Assembly (NCBI GenBank): GCA_938075435.1
Contig: CALJHL010000142.1
Location: 1-38,188 of the forward strand
Direction: 5' to 3'
Length of the DNA: 38,188 nt
From: an uncultured Thalassotalea sp.
GTDB lineage: Bacteria; Pseudomonadota; Gammaproteobacteria; Enterobacterales; Alteromonadaceae
In this document: positions 15,565 to 25,825 of the stretch, piece by piece
How positions within the stretch are numbered: position 1 is the stretch's first letter
How the letters are laid out: each line of letters begins with the position of its first letter
The notes under the pieces: generated by a model
What the model was told of the DNA's origin: nothing
The model's database searches: none
Seen by the model: only the letters and a program-made list of their open reading frames with translations
Made by a program: the position numbers and the translations under genes

Positions 15565-16338
15565 ATGTTTGAATTAATTGATATTTTACTGCCGGCGTTA
15601 GTCGCGGGATTATTGGTCGTAAGCACCCATGTGCCCTTGGGGTACCAGGTATTGAAACGAGGCATTATTTTTATCGATTTAGCCATTGCCCAAATTGCTG
15701 GTTTAGGTGCTGTTGTAGTGGCAACGACTGAACTTGGCCATCATTTACCTGGTGCCAGCTTTATTGTCGCGGCCATTTTTGCGATGAGTGGCGCTGGTAT
15801 CATTGCCCTGTTTGAAAAATATGCCAAGCATCACTTAGAAGCCTTGATTGGTTGCTTATATGTTTTGTCTGCGACTGGCGCTTTTTTATTATTAGCCAAC
15901 GATCCGCACGGTGGCGATTTATTAAAACAAGTCTTATCTGGGCAAATTCTGTGGGTAACCTTTGCAGATCTTTATGTGCATATGTTGCTATACGCTTTAT
16001 TACTGCTATTAATTGTGGCTAAGCCGATGCTATTAAGTGGCAAGTGGTTTTATTTAATTTTTGCTATCGCTATTACTAGTTCAGTACAGATGGTAGGAGT
16101 TTTTTTGGTGTTTAGTACATTAATAATTCCAGCGTTAGCGACAGTACAATTGCTCAAATATAAGCATCGTATTGCTTATGGTCTTGGCTGTACCAGCTAT
16201 TTGGTCGGTTTAATCATTTCTGCGCAATATGATTTACCCAGTGGCTCGACCATTGTTTGGACGTTGGCGTTTGTTGCTTTATTCGTTAGCCTAATGATCA
16301 CCAAGTTCACCCGCTTAAACTCTAAATTTCATAAATAA
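15565..16338 (+). CDS. znuB: Zinc ABC transporter permease, ZnuB-like
   Basis: This 257-aa ABC-3 family permease has about seven to eight hydrophobic segments. RGIIFIDLAIAQIAGLGAVV matches the conserved GxxxxxDALAH-like region of metal permeases, and QMVGVFLVFSTLIIPALAT is the typical late motif. It follows the ZnuA-like gene by 11 nt and ends the operon; the next gene is convergent. No ATPase (ZnuC) gene lies in this operon or anywhere else in the window that fits, so the energy subunit must be encoded elsewhere or shared. Confidence 0.88.
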   Translation: MFELIDILLPALVAGLLVVSTHVPLGYQVLKRGIIFIDLAIAQIAGLGAVVVATTELGHHLPGASFIVAAIFAMSGAGIIALFEKYAKHHLEALIGCLYVLSATGAFLLLANDPHGGDLLKQVLSGQILWVTFADLYVHMLLYALLLLLIVAKPMLLSGKWFYLIFAIAITSSVQMVGVFLVFSTLIIPALATVQLLKYKHRIAYGLGCTSYLVGLIISAQYDLPSGSTIVWTLAFVALFVSLMITKFTRLNSKFHK

Positions 16339-16358
16339 CGTCATTGATAAAATGATAT

Positions 16359-16382
16359 AAAAGGCAACTATGCTTGCCTTTT
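16359..16382. terminator. Terminator after the zinc operon
   Basis: AAAAGGCAA (16359-16367) pairs with TTGCCTTTT (16374-16382) around CTATGC. It lies 20 nt after znuB and about 30 nt before the end of the convergent cvfB-like gene, so it may serve both. Confidence 0.7.
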
Positions 16383-16410
16383 ATGTTGGATTTTTTAAAT
16401 TCGTTACTGA

Positions 16411-17367
16411 TTATTTATTGCTGCGTTTCGGTGATGATTGTTTGCCTTTGCTTGGATAAGGCGACTTGCTTGTTTTTTTAGTAGCTGCTGTAGAGGTTGA
16501 TTTCGTTGCTGTCGGTTTAGCTTTAGGCTGCGGGTTACTAATAAACCGAATACCTTCTGCTTCGATGCTGACTCGGCCATGCTTAAATAAATTACCAACA
16601 GTGCTCTTAAAGGTTTTTTTACTCACCCCAAAAGTTTGTTGGATTAACTCGGGACTGCTTTTGTCATTAATGGCACTAAAACCATCGTTGTCTTGCAGAT
16701 AGGCGATAAACGCCGGTGCGAAATCATTTACTTTACCAATACCACTGCGAGTTAGGGTCAGATCGACTCGGCCATCGGGGCGGATATTTTTTATATAACC
16801 CTGAATATTTTTTCCCACACGTAGTGGTTGAAAAATTTCGTTGTCGTATAACAAGCCCCAATTACGATTATTGATAATGGCCTTAAAACCTAAATCGGTT
16901 TTATCACTGATGATCAAGTCTACGCGTTCACCAATTTCGAAATTTGCTGGCCATATATCTAAGTATTTATCTAATTTACTCGACGCGGCTAAACGGTCGG
17001 TGTGCATATCCTTATAAATCTTAACTAAGTAATATTTGCCAACTACCATTTTGTGGTGCTGTTGATTGTATGGCACTAACAAATCTTTTGATAAGCCCCA
17101 ATCAAGGAAGGCACCCATTTGATTCACTTGCAGAACTTTTAAACTGACAAATTCATCCAGTAAACCTTTAGGGGTTTCAGTGGTGGCAATTAAGCGGTCA
17201 TTTGAATCGAAATAAATAAAAACATCGACTTCATCAGCTTCTTTACAGCCTTCAGGCATATACCGATTAGGTAACAAAATTTCGCCTAAATCATTGCCAT
17301 CTAAATATGCGCCAAAGTCGGTTAATTTTATTACTTTTAAGGTGTTGATTTTACCTATGTCTGCCAT
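16411..17367 (-). CDS. cvfB: S1-domain RNA-binding protein, CvfB/YitL-like
   Basis: This 318-aa protein has tandem S1-type OB folds (about 1-60, 65-135, 145-215) and a winged-helix domain (about 225-275; ELIQQTFGVSKKTFKSTVGNLFKHGRVSI), the domain order of CvfB. These proteins bind RNA; in Gram-positive bacteria CvfB affects virulence gene expression, while the role in gammaproteobacteria is unclear. The last 40 residues are a Lys/Ser/Thr/Pro-rich disordered tail absent from the core family, likely adding charge-based RNA affinity. The start at 17367 has an AGGAT upstream. It is probably monocistronic, or loosely linked to the TerB gene 90 bp upstream. Confidence 0.85.
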   Translation of the reverse strand: MADIGKINTLKVIKLTDFGAYLDGNDLGEILLPNRYMPEGCKEADEVDVFIYFDSNDRLIATTETPKGLLDEFVSLKVLQVNQMGAFLDWGLSKDLLVPYNQQHHKMVVGKYYLVKIYKDMHTDRLAASSKLDKYLDIWPANFEIGERVDLIISDKTDLGFKAIINNRNWGLLYDNEIFQPLRVGKNIQGYIKNIRPDGRVDLTLTRSGIGKVNDFAPAFIAYLQDNDGFSAINDKSSPELIQQTFGVSKKTFKSTVGNLFKHGRVSIEAEGIRFISNPQPKAKPTATKSTSTAATKKTSKSPYPSKGKQSSPKRSNK

Positions 17368-17456
17368 TGTATATCCTGAGCTTGAATTGCCGTTAATTAG
17401 CTATTTTAACAAATAGCCCTTACTGATTGATAGCACTATTAAATTTATATTAGCGA

Positions 17457-17918
17457 TTAGTTATTATCGGTTTGTTGCGCATTCTGAATTTTCAATTTAC
17501 ATTGAATATATTCGCCGTGGCGTAAATGTAATAAATCGGCAATGCGACGAATAACATGCTCTTCAATGGCATCGAGATGTTGGTCGGCATAGGCAACTTG
17601 CCACAATAGCTCAACAATTTTAATGCGATCACTTAATTCATAATGCTGGTTAATCAACGACGTAAAACGATAAAAGTCACTGGCATGATGCGATTCATCT
17701 TCAGCAACGGCCAAAATATCGAGCACATCAGCTTTGTTTAATGAAAATTGTTGTTGTAATAACGACACGATTTTATCTTTTTCTGCGGCATCATAATTTT
17801 GGTCGGCTCGCATTACTTCAAATAATAATACTGCAGTGGCAATTTCTAGCGATAAGGCATTTGTTACGACGGTATCTTGTTGTAAATTTTTGATGAAAAT
17901 GCGTATTTTAGTGATCAT
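17457..17918 (-). CDS. TerB-like protein
   Basis: This 153-aa, all-helical protein of the TerB/COG4103 type has two repeated acidic segments, RADQNYDAAE (about 37-46) and YADQHLDAIE (about 110-119), matching the metal-binding repeats of the tellurite-resistance TerB fold. No membrane segment is present. The exact role is unknown, and there is no ter cluster here, so tellurite resistance should not be assumed. DjlA in this window contains a related domain. Confidence 0.8.
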   Translation of the reverse strand: MITKIRIFIKNLQQDTVVTNALSLEIATAVLLFEVMRADQNYDAAEKDKIVSLLQQQFSLNKADVLDILAVAEDESHHASDFYRFTSLINQHYELSDRIKIVELLWQVAYADQHLDAIEEHVIRRIADLLHLRHGEYIQCKLKIQNAQQTDNN

Positions 17919-18060
17919 ATTAACAGCCTATTGTATGAATTAATCTTAGTTGGTTGGCAATGCGATTGCTTTTAACTACTTTAGCGTAGCGCATTTACCA
18001 ACGAAAAAAAATAATTGAGTCGACAGTCACGTAAATAACCGGACTCGACCCTACTGGTAA

Positions 18061-18552
18061 CTATTTTCGTTGGTATACTTTAAAGTTGTAACTATGCGGA
18101 TTTTTGTCGTCGCTAAGGTGCGGCTCCTCACTGACACATAGCCATTCATTATTGTTGTTGTAATCGGGAAACCTGGTATCGCCTTCGACGGTTAGATCAA
18201 TTTCCGTAATGTAAAGTCGCTCGGCGGCTTTTAAACAGTGCTTGTAGATGCTGCCACCACCAATAACCATTATTTCTTCAACGTCTGTCACCAGTGCTAA
18301 AGCCGCGTCTACCGATGGCACTATTTCTACGCCATCTGCTTGATAATTGCTATTGCGGCTAATAACGATATTACGCCTGCCGGGTAATGGAAAGCCAATT
18401 GATTCAAACGTTTTACGGCCCATAATGACCGGTTTTTTTAAAGTTGTTTTTTTAAAGTATTTTAAATCGGCAGGCAGATGCCAAGGCATTTGATTATCTT
18501 GGCCAATTATCCGGCCATTGGCATGGGCAACAATCATGGAAAGTATGGTCAT
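18061..18552 (-). CDS. folA: Dihydrofolate reductase
   Basis: This 163-aa enzyme reduces dihydrofolate to tetrahydrofolate with NADPH and is the target of trimethoprim. It shows the N-terminal MTILSMIVAHANGRIIG, the Met20 loop QDNQMPWHLPADL with the catalytic Asp (the D in PADL), the NADPH-binding MGRKTFESIGFPLPGRRNIV and VIGGGSIY, and a normal length. It is chromosomal-type FolA, not a resistance cassette. It is flanked by unrelated genes in the same direction with gaps over 140 bp, so it probably has its own promoter. Confidence 0.96.
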   Translation of the reverse strand: MTILSMIVAHANGRIIGQDNQMPWHLPADLKYFKKTTLKKPVIMGRKTFESIGFPLPGRRNIVISRNSNYQADGVEIVPSVDAALALVTDVEEIMVIGGGSIYKHCLKAAERLYITEIDLTVEGDTRFPDYNNNNEWLCVSEEPHLSDDKNPHSYNFKVYQRK

Positions 18553-18655
18553 TTTGAAACTCTTAGATTAATGTTAGTAGTTGCAGTGGATTTTTCATAA
18601 ATTAACATAGGTTCACAGATCTTGCTAAGTAATTAATGAACTTGGTAGACAGTCT

Positions 18656-18693
18656 AAAAAACAAAACCCTTAGTACATGAGCACTAAGGGTTT
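18656..18693 (-). terminator. Terminator of obgE
   Basis: AAACCCTTAGT (18664-18674) pairs with ACTAAGGGTTT (18683-18693) around an 8-nt loop. On the minus strand the stem is followed by TTTTGTTTTTT. It is 24 nt past the obgE stop codon. Confidence 0.85.
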
Positions 18694-18717
18694 ATAGTCG
18701 AGATTTATTGCGGGTGA

Positions 18718-19893
<1,176 letters not shown>

Positions 19894-20028
19894 TTAAGCT
19901 CCAAACATAAATGTATTTAACTATTATAACCAGTGTTCATTAGTTATACCAAATCCGATAATAAATTGACCAATAAAGTGTCGGAATTGCTATTACATTA
20001 ATGTGACTGGATTTTTCTAAGATCTAGA

Positions 20029-20058
20029 AACAAAAAACCTCGCTACAAGGCGAGGTTT
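20029..20058 (-). terminator. Terminator of rplU-rpmA
   Basis: AAACCTCGC (20035-20043) pairs with GCGAGGTTT (20050-20058). On the minus strand the stem is followed by a T-run and GTTTC. It lies 24 nt after the rpmA stop. Confidence 0.85.
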
Positions 20059-20081
20059 ATTAATTGGTTTCGCTACAGTAA

Positions 20082-20339
20082 TTAGTCAGCAATGATGCTA
20101 ACGAATTTACGGCTTTGAGGACCTTTAACTTCAAATTGTACTTTACCAGAGGTTAAAGCAAAAAGAGTGTGATCTTTACCAATACCCATGTTCGAGCCAG
20201 GGTGGAAACGAGTACCACGTTGACGAACAATGATGTTACCCGCTAAAACTGATTCGCCGCCAAAACGCTTAACGCCTAAACGTTTAGCTTCTGAATCACG
20301 ACCGTTACGAGTACTACCAGCTGCTTTCTTATGTGCCAT
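20082..20339 (-). CDS. rpmA: 50S ribosomal protein L27
   Basis: This 85-aa L27 starts [20 protein letters not shown] and has the family pattern [24 protein letters not shown]27 lies near the peptidyl-transferase centre with its N-terminus by the tRNA ends. No Firmicute-type N-terminal extension is present. It is co-transcribed with rplU, with a 15-nt gap. Confidence 0.98.
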   Translation of the reverse strand: MAHKKAAGSTRNGRDSEAKRLGVKRFGGESVLAGNIIVRQRGTRFHPGSNMGIGKDHTLFALTSGKVQFEVKGPQSRKFVSIIAD

Positions 20340-20354
20340 TGTTAACTACTCCTA

Positions 20355-20666
20355 TTAACCGTTGATACCAGTAATTTTCACTTCGGTAAACCACTGACGG
20401 TGGCCTGCCTGCTTGCGTGAATGCTTACGGCGCTTAAATTTAACAATTTTGATTTTATCCGCACGGCCTTGGCTGACTACTTCAGCTGTTACCTTGCTAC
20501 CAGCAATGTAAGGTGCACCTACATTGATGTCGTCACCATTGGCAACCATTAAAACATTTTCAAATTCTACTGTAGAACCAACTGCTAGTTCTAGTTTTTC
20601 TAAGCGAAGAGTTTGACCTTCACTTACACGATGCTGTTTGCCACCGCTTAGGAATACCGCGTACAT
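20355..20666 (-). CDS. rplU: 50S ribosomal protein L21
   Basis: This 103-aa L21 ([18 protein letters not shown]..., with [23 protein letters not shown] at the C-terminus) binds 23S rRNA. I place the start at 20666, not at the upstream in-frame codon at 20687, because it gives the standard length and N-terminus and has GGAG 6 nt upstream. It is the first gene of the rplU-rpmA operon and is divergent from ispB, as in E. coli. Confidence 0.98.
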   Translation of the reverse strand: MYAVFLSGGKQHRVSEGQTLRLEKLELAVGSTVEFENVLMVANGDDINVGAPYIAGSKVTAEVVSQGRADKIKIVKFKRRKHSRKQAGHRQWFTEVKITGING

Positions 20667-20723
20667 AGCTACTCCGTACTGCGTCACTTTTTCAGACGCA
20701 CAAATTAAAATATTAGGTCGCGG

Positions 20724-20752
20724 ATTCTACGCGAAGATTCTTGGAAGGGCAA
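20724..20752 (-). promoter_or_regulatory. Promoter of rplU-rpmA
   Basis: On the minus strand TTGCCC (20747-20752) and TAGAAT (20724-20729) are separated by 17 nt, about 58 nt upstream of the rplU start codon. In the same 326-bp rplU/ispB gap, a TTTGCT near 20876 with TAAAAT near 20899 on the plus strand is a weaker candidate for ispB. Confidence 0.6.
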
Positions 20753-20992
20753 GGGTAATTATAGAAAATAAGGTAATTATTTAATAAATCAGATGAATAA
20801 AATTTAGCAGACTAAGTTTTTACCTCAACCCCTTTTTCTTTCTGTGGATATATTACTGTAAATAACAGAGAAATCTTTGCTCTAGCGCAAAATAGTGTAA
20901 AATCAGTTGCTCTCTTATAGAGAACAAACAAAGCCGTTACGCTTTATTTATTAAACATAATAATAACGCCGATAAATTTGAAAAGAAGTCTG

Positions 20993-21964
20993 ATGAATAT
21001 TACTCAAATCCAAGAACTTGCTCAACAAGACATGAACGACGTCAATGCTCTTATTTATGGACAATTAGAATCGGACGTGGCTCTAATCAACCAACTTGGG
21101 ATCTACATTGTAAATGCCGGTGGTAAACGCATGCGGCCATTACTGACCGTACTCGCTGCTCGGGCCCTAGGTTATCAAGGGAAAGACCATCTCTGTTTGG
21201 CGGCCATTATTGAATTTATCCATACTGCGACCCTATTGCACGACGATGTGGTCGACGAATCGGCGTTACGCCGAGGGCGCGAAACGGCAAATGCCTTATT
21301 TGGTAATAGTGCCAGTGTTCTGGTTGGCGACTTTCTTTATACCCGTTCATTTCAAATGATGGTTAGCTTAAACAATATGACCATTATGAAAGTATTATCG
21401 AATGCTACTAATACGGTAGCTGAAGGGGAAGTGTTGCAGTTGATGAACTGTAATGATGCCGATACCACCGTTGAAAGCTACATGCAGGTCATTTATTGTA
21501 AAACGGCCAAGTTATTTGAGGCGGCAACTCGTCTAGCCGTCGTGGTTACTGGTCATGATCAGGTCGCTGAAAAGGCGATGACAGCCTATGGTAAACACTT
21601 AGGCACAGCCTTTCAATTAATTGATGACTTACTCGATTACACTGCAGATGCACAAGAAATGGGTAAAAATGTTGGTGATGACTTGTCTGAAGGTAAGCCG
21701 ACTTTGCCATTGTTACATGCAATGCATAATGGTAATGAGCAGCAAGCTAAAATGATCCGCGAAGCAATAGAGCTGAGTAATGGCATGGATCACCTCGATG
21801 CTATTTTAGCCGCCATGCGAGAAACTGGGGCATTAGACTTCACCCAAAAAATGGCCGAGCAAGAAGCAGAAAAAGCCATTCGAACCTTAGATTTTTTACC
21901 TGAGTCAGAACACAAGCAAGCATTAATTGCTCTGGCCCATATAGCCGTAGAGCGCAATGCATAA
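20993..21964 (+). CDS. ispB: Octaprenyl diphosphate synthase
   Basis: This enzyme extends farnesyl diphosphate to the C40 side chain of ubiquinone and menaquinone. The 323-aa protein has both Asp-rich motifs: LLHDDVVDE (first) and LIDDLLDY (second), plus GGKRMRP and GEVLQLMN. ATG 20993 gives exactly the E. coli length and N-terminus (MNITQIQELAQQDM); an in-frame TTG at 20978 is less likely. It is divergent from rplU-rpmA, an arrangement shared with E. coli. Confidence 0.96.
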   Translation: MNITQIQELAQQDMNDVNALIYGQLESDVALINQLGIYIVNAGGKRMRPLLTVLAARALGYQGKDHLCLAAIIEFIHTATLLHDDVVDESALRRGRETANALFGNSASVLVGDFLYTRSFQMMVSLNNMTIMKVLSNATNTVAEGEVLQLMNCNDADTTVESYMQVIYCKTAKLFEAATRLAVVVTGHDQVAEKAMTAYGKHLGTAFQLIDDLLDYTADAQEMGKNVGDDLSEGKPTLPLLHAMHNGNEQQAKMIREAIELSNGMDHLDAILAAMRETGALDFTQKMAEQEAEKAIRTLDFLPESEHKQALIALAHIAVERNA

Positions 21965-21993
21965 CATTGGCAATGGTTTGATAATCTAAAAAC

Positions 21994-22020
21994 AAAAAAA
22001 CGGCCAATAGGCCGTTTTTT
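21994..22020. terminator. Bidirectional terminator between ispB and mdh
   Basis: CGGCC (22001-22005) and GGCCG (22010-22014) are flanked by seven A and six T, giving a stem of 11-12 pairs with an AATA loop. It lies 30 nt after each of the two convergent genes. Confidence 0.9.
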
Positions 22021-22050
22021 ATTATACCAACACCAGCAAATGGACTGGTA

Positions 22051-22983
22051 TTACGCCATAAAGTCGATACCTTCTTGGATATCTTTGTTTAGCGTTGCTA
22101 ACATTTCATTTTTAGCATTTTCTTCATAAGCACTTAACTCGCCATACGGTAAGTATTCTTCGATACCATTTTTACCTAAACGAATCGGCTGTGCAAAGAA
22201 GTCTGCATCGGCTGTGTTGCCATCAACATAAGCGTAATCGATTACGTCTTCACCTTGCAGGCCTTTAACTAAAGACATACAAAAACGAGCAGCAGCTGCG
22301 CCCATTGAAAGAGTAGCAGAACCACCACCAGCTTTAGCGTTAACTACTTCAGTACCGGCATTTTGAATACGCGGAGTTAATGCATCAATTTCTGCTTGGC
22401 TAAACTCAACACCTTCAACTTGTGAAAGTAGAGGTAAAATAGTCGTACCAGAGTGACCGCCAATTACTGGAACCTTAATGTCGCTAGTAGATAAGCCTTT
22501 TAATTCAGCGATAAATGTTTCACTACGGATAACGTCAAGAGTAGTAACACCAAATACACGGTTTGCTTCGTACGTACCGGCCTTTTTAAATACTTCAGCA
22601 ACAATTGGTACTGTACCATTAACTGGGTTAGTGATAATACCAACCAGAGCTTTTGGACAGTTAGCAACAATACCTTCGGCTAATGTTTTAATGATGCCTG
22701 CATTTACAGCGAATAAATCAGCACGATCCATTCCTGGCTTGCGCGGCATGCCTGCTGGAATAATAACAATGTCAGCGTTTGCTAAAGCGGCAGCTAAATC
22801 GTCAGCACCAAAACCAGCAACTTGAACGTCTGTAGGTATGTGCGATAAATCAACAGCAACACCTGGAACGACAGGAGCTACGTCATAAAGTGATAACTCA
22901 GAGCCCGCAGGTAATTGAGTTTTTAATAGTAATGATAATGCTTGACCGATGCCGCCAGCAGCACCTAAAACAGTAACTTTCAT
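22051..22983 (-). CDS. mdh: Malate dehydrogenase
   Basis: This 310-aa NAD-dependent malate dehydrogenase of the TCA cycle has Rossmann motif [14 protein letters not shown], Asp for NAD choice in SLYDVAP, the mobile loop [10 protein letters not shown] with substrate Arg residues, NPVNGTVPI, and active-site His in PVIGGHSG. The start is set at 22983, which has GGAG 7 nt upstream and the normal N-terminus; the longer frame to 23019 adds an unrelated leader. It is divergent from argR, as in Vibrio and Shewanella. Confidence 0.97.
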   Translation of the reverse strand: MKVTVLGAAGGIGQALSLLLKTQLPAGSELSLYDVAPVVPGVAVDLSHIPTDVQVAGFGADDLAAALANADIVIIPAGMPRKPGMDRADLFAVNAGIIKTLAEGIVANCPKALVGIITNPVNGTVPIVAEVFKKAGTYEANRVFGVTTLDVIRSETFIAELKGLSTSDIKVPVIGGHSGTTILPLLSQVEGVEFSQAEIDALTPRIQNAGTEVVNAKAGGGSATLSMGAAAARFCMSLVKGLQGEDVIDYAYVDGNTADADFFAQPIRLGKNGIEEYLPYGELSAYEENAKNEMLATLNKDIQEGIDFMA

Positions 22984-23341
22984 TGAAGTTCTCCAAAAAT
23001 ATTGAAATGATAAATTCATATAGTGTGCAAAAAAGAGTAATTACAATATCGCACACTGAGTAATTACTTTATTTTATTTGGCACAAAAGATACAGAAACA
23101 AGGCTTAAATTACAATCAATTTTGTCATAAGATACAATTGCTAGATATTATACATAAGTCTAATTTTTAATATAATTAGGCTATTAACGGTCAATAACTA
23201 TATTTAACTATTTGATTCATTGGAAACTTAGTAGCTTAGTTGATAATATTATAAGACGTTTGCTTTCAATAATAGTAACCTATATTGTAACTTAACGCGT
23301 GCCCATGGCTATAATCGCAATTTTAATTAAAAGACACTGAT
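22984..23341. other. mdh/argR divergent control region
   Basis: This 358-bp AT-rich region holds both promoters. A 10-bp direct repeat GAGTAATTAC occurs at 23035-23044 and 23058-23067 (23 bp apart, about two helical turns), inside a wider GTGTGC (23023-23028)/GCACAC (23051-23056) inverted repeat. No convincing pair of ArgR boxes was found by eye. Confidence 0.5.
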
Positions 23342-23812
23342 ATGAGCTTACAACAAAAACAAGAAGCACTAGTAAATGCATTTAAAGAACTGTTGAAACA
23401 GGAGCAGTTTGGTTCACAAGGAGATATAGTTGACGCTTTAAAAAATCAAGGCTTTGACAATATTAGTCAATCAAAAGTTTCTCGTATGTTAAGCAAATTT
23501 GGCGCGGTAAGAACTCGTAACGCTAAACAAGAAATGGTCTATTGTTTACCTGCCGAATTAGGTGTACCAACAGCAAAAAGTCCATTAAAACAACTGGTAC
23601 TGGACATTGAATATAATGAAGTGATGATTATATTGCATACCAGCCCTGGCGCTGCCCAACTTATTGCCCGGTTATTGGATTCGTTAGGAAAGACTGATGG
23701 GGTACTTGGCACGATTGCTGGCGATGATACTATTTTTATTGCTCCTACTAAAGTAAATGAGATAGAAGCAACCGTGGAAAAACTGAATTTATTATTTCAA
23801 AAATATCAATAG
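23342..23812 (+). CDS. argR: Arginine repressor
   Basis: This 156-aa hexameric regulator of arginine biosynthesis has an N-terminal winged helix (1-70; [28 protein letters not shown]) and a C-terminal arginine-binding and oligomerisation domain (about 80-155) with the conserved [16 protein letters not shown] and [11 protein letters not shown]. Length and motifs are standard. It is usually autoregulated, but clear ArgR boxes were not seen upstream. Confidence 0.97.
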   Translation: MSLQQKQEALVNAFKELLKQEQFGSQGDIVDALKNQGFDNISQSKVSRMLSKFGAVRTRNAKQEMVYCLPAELGVPTAKSPLKQLVLDIEYNEVMIILHTSPGAAQLIARLLDSLGKTDGVLGTIAGDDTIFIAPTKVNEIEATVEKLNLLFQKYQ

Positions 23813-23843
23813 GTCGTTAAGTCGCAACACCATAAATTAGTTT

Positions 23844-23869
23844 AAAAGGGCAGATGATGCCCTTTTTTT
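23844..23869 (+). terminator. Terminator of argR
   Basis: AAAAGGGCA (23844-23852) pairs with TGCCCTTTT (23858-23866) around GATGA, with T continuing to 23869. It is 32 nt after the argR stop. Confidence 0.88.
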
Positions 23870-23928
23870 GTGGCTTTGTTTAATGTCGCTATTGCTTAAG
23901 GTAGCAATGTTTTTAACTTGTTATTTTG

Positions 23929-24855
23929 TTAAGCTTCACTTAATTCTTCAATAAAATCTAATGACGGTGCGAAAAATGCGGCCCCGGTTTCTGCTTGGGT
24001 ATATTTAAGCATGTGGTCGAAATTGCCCTGTTCGTCACCTTCGATCATGCTCTTTAATATCAATTCGAAATTTTCTGGCGTATGACAATAAGAAAGAAAG
24101 AATAGTCCCTGTATTTTCATGTGACCGTAAGGCATGCTTTGTCGTAATATTTCTAACGAGTTGCCATTCTTATCTTTTAGATTCGCGCGTTTGGTATGCG
24201 CCGTTTCCGCTTTTTCAGCGGCACTATATTCAATATCATCACGTTTAGTGCGACCAAAAATATTTTCTTGTTGCTTTTCTTCTAATGACTGCCATAAATT
24301 CATGTTATGGCGATAGCGTTGCAGATGTAAATAGCTGCCTTTTACAAAGTTTGGGTCTTGGCTTGGTGCGATTAAAGCAACTTCTCTTTTATGCAATCCA
24401 TGCGGGTTTTCAGTGCCATCGACAAAGCCGGTTAAGTCGCGACCATCTAAATAACGAAAGCCTTTAACCTGTTCAATTAATTCAACCGCGGAGTCTAATA
24501 ATTCACAAACTTTGACACTAACGACGTGGTTTACATCGGCACGATCACTGCGTATCTCTATAAATAAGTCGTAATTGGTTGCTGGCGCTATACGGTCGTC
24601 GCACTTTAAAGCGGTAAATGGTCTTAGCTGTTTAGGGCGAGCTTGACTGTAGAATTCATCCCAATAGTTTGCGCCGATAGCAATTACTGTACTCATATTT
24701 GCTTCCGAAAATTGGTCAGCATAGTCATCAAACATTGCTGGTAGTTTTGATAAGGCGGTACGTAGATAGCCATTTTTATTGTCTAAAACATTAAATAGCA
24801 AATAATAACTATGTAAATTTGGTTCGGCACATATACCAAATTGCTCTCTGGCCAT
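23929..24855 (-). CDS. DyP-type heme peroxidase, YfeX-like
   Basis: This protein of about 308 aa belongs to the dye-decolourising peroxidases, close to E. coli YfeX. It has the distal GFVDG motif with Asp146 (within DLTGFVDGTENP), the likely proximal heme ligand His220 (in ETAH) and Arg238 (in ILRQSMPYG), plus the family ending TGAAFFAPSLDFIEEL. No signal peptide is present, so it is cytosolic or could be a cargo of an encapsulin, though no encapsulin gene is nearby. The ATG at 24855 is preferred over a TTG at 24867. It stands alone between argR and apaH. Confidence 0.9.
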   Translation of the reverse strand: MAREQFGICAEPNLHSYYLLFNVLDNKNGYLRTALSKLPAMFDDYADQFSEANMSTVIAIGANYWDEFYSQARPKQLRPFTALKCDDRIAPATNYDLFIEIRSDRADVNHVVSVKVCELLDSAVELIEQVKGFRYLDGRDLTGFVDGTENPHGLHKREVALIAPSQDPNFVKGSYLHLQRYRHNMNLWQSLEEKQQENIFGRTKRDDIEYSAAEKAETAHTKRANLKDKNGNSLEILRQSMPYGHMKIQGLFFLSYCHTPENFELILKSMIEGDEQGNFDHMLKYTQAETGAAFFAPSLDFIEELSEA

Positions 24856-25004
24856 TGGGTTACTCAATTTTAATTATTGTAGATAATTAAGTATATGAGT
24901 TTATTAGTAATTGCAAAAGAAAATATTGCAAAGAACTGCAATCCAGTGGTAATTATAGCAATTACATAAATGATTAAGGTTGGAGAATGCTGGTAGTAAT
25001 AAAA

Positions 25005-25820
25005 TTAATGAGTGTTGGCAGCTACTGAAAATAGCTTTTTATCATGCCATCTCAGCATGGTTAACCTTTCGCCCCAAACACAACCTGTATCTAAAGCATA
25101 GACATTCGGATGCTGACAAATGCCTTGCAAAGAAGCCCAATGCCCGAATACCCATTTTATGTTATCGAGCTGTGGGTTGGCGGTATACCAAGGCTGTAAA
25201 TCGGCATTGTCGAGCTGCTCAGGTGCTACTTTTTGGTTAAAATCTAGTGAACCGTCTTGATAACAAAAACGCATCCGGGTGAAGGCGTTTACACTATAGC
25301 GAAATTTTTCAATTTCAGTCGTGGCTTGTTGCCAAGAATTTGGGCTATTGCCATACATTAATTGTAGCCAATAATTACGTGCGCTCGAAGCAATGCGTTG
25401 TTGCACAAATTGGCTTTGCGCAATGGCTTCAGCAAGTTGCCATTGTGGGCTTAAACCCGCATGAGTCATAAACGCTTGTTGTTGGGGAAGTTGCAATAAG
25501 AGCGGCTGCTGAGCTAACCAGTCCATCAACTCATCGACGTCAGAGGCATTTAAAACCTGCTCTAGCTGGTCACTCTTTTTCGCCGATTTTATGCCAGCAT
25601 GCACAGCCAGTAGATGTAAATCGTGATTACCCAATACAACTTTAGCGCTGGCGCCTAAACTTTTAACTAAACGTAAAGTTGCTAAAGAATCAGGACCTCG
25701 AGCGACTAAATCGCCGGTTAGCCAGAGTTGGTCAAGGTTGCTGTCAAAATCAACTTGTTGCATTAATTGCACAAGTTCTTGATAACAACCTTGGATATCA
25801 CCAACGAGGTAAATGGCCAT
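25005..25820 (-). CDS. apaH: Diadenosine tetraphosphatase ApaH
   Basis: This 271-aa metallophosphatase cleaves Ap4A and, in enteric bacteria, removes Np4 caps from RNA 5' ends. Metal-binding motifs are VGDIQGC (6-12), TGDLVARGPDS, LGNHDLH and MTHAGLSP, with VFGHWASLQG and ALDTGCVWGERLTMLRW towards the C-terminus. It is the last gene of the lptD-surA-pdxA-rsmA-apaG-apaH operon, 5 nt after apaG. Confidence 0.96.
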   Translation of the reverse strand: MAIYLVGDIQGCYQELVQLMQQVDFDSNLDQLWLTGDLVARGPDSLATLRLVKSLGASAKVVLGNHDLHLLAVHAGIKSAKKSDQLEQVLNASDVDELMDWLAQQPLLLQLPQQQAFMTHAGLSPQWQLAEAIAQSQFVQQRIASSARNYWLQLMYGNSPNSWQQATTEIEKFRYSVNAFTRMRFCYQDGSLDFNQKVAPEQLDNADLQPWYTANPQLDNIKWVFGHWASLQGICQHPNVYALDTGCVWGERLTMLRWHDKKLFSVAANTH

Positions 25821-25825
25821 AAAGG

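Noticed and set aside
17953-18002. Long imperfect inverted repeat (GTTGGCAATGCG / CGCATTTACCAAC) between the TerB-like gene and folA
   Set aside because: A 25-nt loop, mismatches and no T-tract on the needed strand; not convincing as a terminator or operator.
22984-23341. ArgR boxes in front of argR
   Set aside because: The best candidate (TGAA...ATTCA near 23003-23018) has the wrong spacing for an ArgR box.
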